Below, piece by piece: positions 60,091 to 64,000 of a stretch of 64,000 nucleotides of DNA (positions are counted from its first letter, which is position 1; the number at the start of each line of letters is the position of its first letter). Under the pieces are notes generated by a model. The model made no database searches and was not told the DNA's origin. It was given only the letters and a program-made list of their open reading frames with translations. Position numbers and translations under genes: made by a program. The DNA comes from Sepiola atlantica (Eukaryota; Mollusca; Cephalopoda; Sepiida; Sepiolidae): assembly GCA_963556195.1 (NCBI GenBank), contig OY744523.1:77766445-77830444 (forward strand). Reading direction: 5' to 3'.

Positions 60091-60530
60091 TGTTTACTCA
60101 CTAAGAGTTCTCACACAGGCCATCATTAGTGATTGCTTGCTGATAATCACTAGTGGTGTTCCCTGGAGTCTGAGTGACAACAAGTCTCCCCAGATTTCCA
60201 GTGCTCTCCACCTCTTTCGATAACTGCTACAAATGAATTTTCATTATCACAACAGACGCTTACCATTGATTTCTCGTTGGCAACGACCATTGGCCTTCTC
60301 TGGGATTTGGATGGCAATAAGCCTTTCCAATGTCGCAGTGCTCTGCACTCTTCCAGCGGAGATCTGGTTATTGTTATCCCTCCTCGGCCTTTCCATCCTC
60401 CTTGACCCTCTACAACTGTTTTGTGTGGTATCGGCTGGGGATGATGCCATCACAATTTTTGGAGGGGGGGGGGGTTATAAAATTATTTACCGTTTCTGTT
60501 CTTTGAGTTTTTGTGGTGCTCTTTATGTGA
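60091..60530 (-). pseudogene. RLE-LINE family 2, 3' end (copy at 60 kb)
   Basis: It aligns with the 5.1, 61.9 and 63.5-kb copies from the ACTCACTAAGAGTTCTCACA block onward. The terminal codons are slightly altered (GTTTACTCAC instead of TGTACTCAC). It is truncated at about 60,530, where (ATT)n begins. Confidence 0.65.
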
Positions 60531-60573
<43 letters not shown>

Positions 60574-60615
60574 GTTATTATTGTTATTATAATTATTATT
60601 GTTGTTATTTTTTTC

Positions 60616-60670
<55 letters not shown>

Positions 60671-60696
60671 CATTATTATTATTATTATTATTATTA
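60531..60696. repeat. (ATT)n microsatellite
   Basis: About 165 bp of ATT with GTT interruptions, at the 5' truncation of the LINE copy. Confidence 0.95.
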
Positions 60697-60738
60697 CTAG
60701 CAAAAATATGCTCTCTCTGGTCGCATATTTTTGCTAGT
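60696..60738. repeat. Perfect 16-bp inverted repeat, 11-nt loop
   Basis: ACTAGCAAAAATATGC (60,696-60,711) pairs exactly with 60,723-60,738. It starts at the end of the (ATT)n tract. Confidence 0.95.
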
Positions 60739-61919
60739 TGTTTAAAGTTACATATTACATACGTTACATTTTAAACTAGGTAAAAGATAACCGCAGGGAA
60801 AGTGTTTAGAAAACAAAATCTTTAAATTCTCTTCAATAAACAGAATAAAGTTGATAACTGGAAGTTATTTTATTGTATCAGAAGACGGTGTAACAAAATT
60901 GATATTTGACGGACCTATAGATGAGCCACTCTCCAATCTTTATACAATTTTTTTACAATTTTTTTTCGGATTACTATTGATTAAGCAACAAAAATTCAGA
61001 TTGTCAAAAGAAAAATTTGTTTAAACTTACCCGTTTAGATTTTAGAGGGGGTTCTGTTCGCTATGCAACTCTAACGTAAACTGACCCTCCTTTGGCAACG
61101 TGTCGTATACGTCTACCAAAATGGGCTTGGAGTGATAACAATATGTTAATCCTAAACTCACTTAAGGTCGTAAAAAGATAATAATATTTGAAGTTTTTCA
61201 AATCGAAAAAAGTGTGTACCTAAAATAAAATCAACAATTAAACAAATGAAATACAGTGAACATGATAATAAATTCAGTTATTTAATTGCTCAGTAAAATG
61301 TGTTTGTTTGTTCTTTTACAAAAAAAAAGTAATTATTTTTTAGATTAAACAATTTGATCCAATAAATTTTTGCTTTCAAACATAATTTCTAAAAAGATTT
61401 TTAAAAAACAAAAAAACTAGACGTTTTAATAAAAAAAATCAAAGTAAATATATCATTTTTGGGCGACTCGTACGATAAATCTCAAAGAATGCGTCGTTTA
61501 CATGTTATTAATCAAATATGCGATCCTGTCTTGTGTCCCTTTCTCTTGCTTTCTCTCTCTTGTCTGTCGGCTGTTCCATCATGTTCCATTACAATCTAAT
61601 TTAATAACATAACTCAATGATATAGATTTTAAAAAGACTGTCTTTAATTAATTCCATAAGGATTATTATTATCGAGGAAAATACTTTAAATACATCTGGA
61701 AATCTGTAAAAAAACAATCATGAGTGTATATTTGCGAATATTAATTTATTAGAAGCTTTAAAACAAATTAATTATGTAAATTTGAAAGATGCGTGATGTT
61801 TGGGGAAGTTTTGGAATGGGTATATATAGGAACTGATAAGTAGATATAAAAAGAGAGCGATCAAAACAAATAATATAGTTTCGGCTTCAGACAGATACAT
61901 AATCTCCATTATTAATAGA
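60739..61919. other. Spacer, no gene seen
   Basis: About 1.2 kb of AT-rich sequence without a recognisable element. It ends in a short (ATT)n, the target of the next LINE copy. Confidence 0.5.
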
Positions 61920-63265
61920 TTATTATTATTATTTGTACTCACTAGGAGTTCTCATACAGATCATCGTCAGTGATTGCTCACCGACAACAATCAGTGGTAT
62001 TTCCTGGAGTCTGAGTGACAACAAGCCTCCCCAGATTTCCAGTATTCTTCACCTCTTTTCGATAACGATGCAGTATCGCAACAGACTCTTACCATTGATT
62101 TCTCGCTGGTAAGGACAATTGGTCTTCTCTGGGATTTGGGTGGCAATAAGCCTCCCTAAGGTCCCAGCATTCTTCGCACTTTTCCAGTAGAGGTCTGGTT
62201 CGTGCTGTCTCTCCTCGACCCTCTACAAATATTTTGTCTGCTGTCAGCCTAGGCCGGCACCATTTTAAAAAAAAATTTTCTTTTAATTATTTTTTTTTTT
62301 TAAATGTTTAATTGTAAATTTTTTTTTAATTTTAAAATGTTAAAATTTTTTAATTTTTTTTTGGGGGGGGGAGAGAAGGGGGAGCTGATGGTGTTTCTTG
62401 TAATTTCTGTTCCTTGGTTCATCTTTGTGTGGTGATAGCTGAGGCCGGTGTAATTTATTGGGGAGGGAGGAGGTTATGAAGTTATGTTTCTTGCAGTTTC
62501 TGTTCTTTGGTTCATGTTGTGGTGTTCTTTGTGTGGTTTTGTTTTCTCCCTGTTGTAAATTCCTTGTGACTGGTTACCCTTTGTAGGTTATGCAGGTTGG
62601 TTTCCGTATTCAAGGATTTTCCTTAAGATTGCAGCTGTTTTGATCATTGCCGTCTTTTGTATGGTTTCGGTGGTCCCTTTGATTCCAATTTCTCCCAGTC
62701 TTTTCTCCGTTTTTTTTTATTGTTCCTAGTGCTCCTACGATTATTGGTATTATACTGACTTTCTTCATGCTCCATATTCCTTTCAGTTCTCTGGCTAATT
62801 CTGTGTATTTACTTCGTTTTCCGTGTCTTTGATCTTCACTCTGTATCTGCTGGAACGGCGAAGTCTACGATTTTACCAGATTTTTCCTTCTCGTCGATTA
62901 TAATAACATCAGGTCTCCTTGCTTGTATGAGTTTATCTGTTTGTATATCCATATCCCAGATGATTTTGTGTTTTCTGTTTTCCAATACTGTTTCTGGTTT
63001 ATGTTTGTACTATTTGTCTGGTATTCGAAATTCAATTGTTTGCACAGTTCCCGATGTACTGTTTTCCCTACACAGTCATGTATATTCTTGTATTCTTTAT
63101 GGGCAAGTTTGCTACATTCACTTATTATATGATTTACTGTTTCGTCTCTTTGTCCACACAGTCTGCATTTACTGTTTTTCTGTGTTTTATCTATTTTAGC
63201 TTTAATGTAGTTTGTCCTAATCGCATCAGTAATAATTCCGTTTCTCTGTTCAAGTTTCCTTTTCT
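61920..63265 (-). pseudogene. RLE-LINE family 2: knuckle, endonuclease and C-terminus
   Basis: Minus strand: KAKIDKTQKNSKCRLCGQRD with ETVNHIISECSK (CX2CX8HX4C zinc knuckle, about 63,180-63,120), then HRELCKQLNF. After a one-base shift near 62,945 comes TDKLIQARRPDVIIIDEKEK with GKIVDFAVPAD, the PD...D endonuclease core. IIPIIVGALGT and ETIQKTAMIKTAAILRKILE follow, then a long repetitive tail to the GDLLSL terminus and TAA at about 61,930. Codons 63,458-63,260 of the apparent ORF encode only Asn-rich microsatellite read-through and are not protein. 5'-truncated in the coding region. Confidence 0.75.
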
Positions 63266-63450
63266 TATTTTTATTGTTATTATTATTGTTATCATGATTG
63301 TTATTATTATTATTATTGCTATTATTATTGTTAATGTTATTATTGTTATTATTATTATAGTCATTATTATTGTTATTATTATTATTATTATTGTTAGTAT
63401 TATTATTATCATTATTATTATTATTATTATTGTTATTATTATTATTATTT
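63266..63450. repeat. (ATT/GTT)n microsatellite between two LINE copies
   Basis: About 185 bp of ATT with GTT and ATC interruptions. It separates the 5' truncation of one family-2 copy from the 3' end of the next. Confidence 0.95.
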
Positions 63451-64000
63451 GTACTCACTAAGAGTTCTCACACAAGTCATCGTCAGTGATTGCTCACTGA
63501 TAATAGCCAGTGGTGTTCCCTGGAATCTGAATGACAACAAGCCTCCCCAGATTTTCAGTACTCCTCCCCCATCTCTTTTTGATAACCATTGCAAATGACT
63601 TTGTGGTATCGCAACAGCCACTTGCCATAAATTTTTTGCTGGTAATGACCATCAGTCTCCTCTGAGATTCAGGTGAAAATAAGGTCCCAGTATTCTCTGC
63701 ACTCTTCCAGTGAAGCTCTGGTAAGTGATCTCCCTCCTCGGTCTTCAGATCCTCCTTCACCCTTCATGACTATTTTGTGTGGTATCAGCCGGGGCTGGTG
63801 CCATCACATTTTTTTTTTGGGGGGGGGGGAGGGATCAGTTTATGACATTTCTTTTATTTTCTGTTCCTTGGGTTCATGTAGTTGTGTTCTTTCTATGGTT
63901 TTGTTTGCTTCCTATTGTAACTTCCATGTGACTGGTTACCATTTGTAGCTTATGCTGGTTGGTTCCCTCATTCGAGAATTTTCCTTAAGGTTGCAGCTGT
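63451..64000 (-). pseudogene. RLE-LINE family 2, 3' end, continuing past the window
   Basis: The 3' terminus (TGTACTCACTAAGAG on plus) lies directly at the (ATT)n tract. It aligns with 61,930-62,650 and reaches TAATLRKILE by the last bases, so the endonuclease region should lie just outside the window. Confidence 0.7.

Noticed and set aside
62898..63458. 186-codon frame with a long Asn tract
   Set aside because: The Asn part is read-through of an (AAT)n microsatellite. Only the C-terminal 120 or so codons belong to a LINE.

Overview
The window looks like repeat-rich, AT-rich non-coding DNA of a mollusc, most likely a cephalopod such as an octopus. The evidence is indirect. Several copies of a LINE 3' end with a (CAT)n/(ATG)n tail resemble a repeat I associate with octopus genomes. 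With them are restriction-like-endonuclease (RLE) LINEs in (TAA)n microsatellites, Penelope-like elements, short Helitrons, mariner, hAT/ZBED and TX1-like remnants, and dense (TA)n microsatellites. I see no convincing host protein-coding exon, rRNA or tRNA gene. All recognisable coding sequence belongs to mobile elements, and nearly all of it is broken.

Layout. 0-5 kb: inverted repeat with a hammerhead-like core, Penelope C-terminus, decayed mariner, a foldback repeat. 5-6 kb: first 3' fragment of RLE-LINE family 2. 6.6-9.0 kb: satellite of about 44 x 55 bp with six-monomer higher-order structure. 9-11.5 kb: hAT/ZBED remnant, a (GAT)16(CAT)24 palindrome and an (ATG)-tailed LINE. 12-14.9 kb: Transib/RAG1-like remnant beside about 166-bp tandem repeats, bracketed by (ATT)n and poly-G/poly-C tracts. 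16-22 kb: 11-bp minisatellite, mariner scraps, a 337-bp Helitron, a direct-repeat structure.

22.4-26.6 kb holds the longest element, a nearly complete RLE-type LINE (family 1, minus strand) broken by frameshifts. 27-41 kb: short Helitrons, a 660-bp inverted repeat, a further (ATG)-tailed LINE, an LTR element with 215-bp LTRs, hairpins. 41-44 kb: two more (ATG)-tailed LINE ends around a LINE ORF1 remnant with zinc knuckles. 46.9-48.3 kb: GC-rich tandem array and a 29-bp array. 48.6-51 kb: TX1-like and CR1/jockey-like LINE pieces. 52-56 kb: Penelope GIY-YIG remnant, then two family-1 LINE copies head to tail. 56-58.4 kb: small LTR element with a gag-like ORF, then a tandem array. 59-64 kb: another (ATG)-tailed LINE and three family-2 RLE-LINE 3' ends, the last running off the window.

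The elements do not form a pathway. The unifying theme is target preference and nesting. Family-2 LINE ends lie in (TAA)n tracts, with the stop codon apparently supplied by the microsatellite. Helitrons sit between A and T. Tandem arrays adjoin element ends. Coordinates of decayed elements are approximate, and family assignments rest on motif recognition without database searches.
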